Shown: positions 6,762-6,996 of the stretch, piece after piece | Layout: each line of letters opens with the position of its first letter | Position numbering within the stretch: position 1 is the first letter of the stretch | Origin: Bacteroidia bacterium | GTDB lineage: Bacteria; Bacteroidota; Bacteroidia; AKYH767-A; OLB10 | NCBI GenBank assembly: GCA_025450095.1 | Contig: JANWID010000010.1 | Span: 1 to 6,996 of the forward strand | Direction: 5' to 3' | Length of the DNA: 6,996 bases | Made by a program: the position numbers and the translations under genes | Notes under the pieces: generated by a model | Database searches by the model: none | Told to the model about the DNA's origin: nothing | Seen by the model: the letters and a program-made list of their open reading frames with translations, nothing else

Positions 6762-6996
6762 TTAATATTTTTTACCTAAACGATAAGCAATAGAAGCATT
6801 GATCAGGTAATCGGCAAAAGCAGCATCGCCATGGTGATCGACTGATGGATCCATTTTGTCGCGTTCCAGATCGCTATAACTCTTGGTCCGGTTTCGATAG
6901 AGGGCCACAGGTACACTTACAAAAATATTCCAGCGGGTCGACATCATGGAAATTCCTGGTTCGGCTGAAACAATGTAACCTGGTCGGCGAAATCCT
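6762..6996 (-). CDS. C-terminal fragment of a probable outer-membrane beta-barrel protein
   Basis: Only the last 78 codons are in the window, ending at TAA 6762-6764; the 5' part lies beyond the right edge. The frame is open from base 6995 without a stop, reading GFRRPGYIVSAEPGIS and on. The internal ATG at 6947 is therefore probably not the start. Alternating polar/hydrophobic stretches (YIVSAEPGISM, WNIFVSVPVALYRN and a final DYLINASIAYRLGKKY) look like consecutive amphipathic beta strands, with a long polar turn between (TKSYSDLERDKMDPSVDHHGD). The chain ends in a strand rich in aromatic and small residues, as in Bacteroidota outer-membrane barrels. I do not recognise the specific family. 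It is the next gene upstream of the haloperoxidase-like gene on the same strand, 127 bp away, so it may belong to the same envelope locus but is probably not tightly coupled. Confidence 0.6.
   Translation of the reverse strand, partial: GFRRPGYIVSAEPGISMMSTRWNIFVSVPVALYRNRTKSYSDLERDKMDPSVDHHGDAAFADYLINASIAYRLGKKY

Noticed and set aside
6762..6947. A complete 61-codon gene starting at ATG 6947
   Set aside because: The frame stays open upstream to the window edge with protein-like, strand-forming sequence, so the Met is internal to a larger gene cut by the edge.

Overview
The window looks like a piece of a Bacteroidota chromosome, probably of the Chitinophagales/Cytophagales type. The grounds are a very large FG-GAP/VCBS lipoprotein with an ASPIC/UnbV module (a Bacteroidota-type architecture), a DoxX-like membrane protein, the tail of a likely outer-membrane beta-barrel, moderately AT-rich DNA, and starts without a convincing Shine-Dalgarno sequence. 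The taxon is an inference from protein style, not from a marker gene.

All five protein genes lie on the minus strand, so transcription runs from high to low coordinates. In that order: (i) the last 78 codons of a probable outer-membrane beta-barrel protein entering at the right edge (6762-6996); (ii) a 127-bp spacer with two different 7-bp tandem repeat arrays; (iii) a lipoprotein of the vanadium-dependent haloperoxidase/PAP2 superfamily (5291-6634); (iv) a lipoprotein of about 1185 residues with 14 calcium-loop FG-GAP repeats and two ASPIC-like modules (1701-5258); (v) a six-helix DoxX-like membrane protein (1037-1696); (vi) a 71-bp spacer with an inverted repeat; (vii) the first 321 residues of a long-form malic enzyme running off the left edge (1-965).

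Genes iii, iv and v are packed tightly. There is either a 4-base GTGA overlap or a 32-bp gap between iii and iv, and 4 bp between iv and v. They are almost certainly one operon. Two of the products carry lipoprotein signals and the third is an integral membrane protein, so the cluster is an envelope module: a putative haloperoxidase, a giant calcium-binding propeller-like partner and a membrane protein from a family linked elsewhere to redox chemistry. What they do together cannot be read from the sequence. The malic enzyme is a central-carbon enzyme and is probably a separate unit.

There are no RNA genes, insertion sequences, CRISPR arrays or phage features, and no gene-free stretch longer than about 130 bp. 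The points most worth a second look are the haloperoxidase/FG-GAP/DoxX cluster, the two-fold architecture of the giant lipoprotein, a substituted conserved Asp in the haloperoxidase, and the heptamer arrays.
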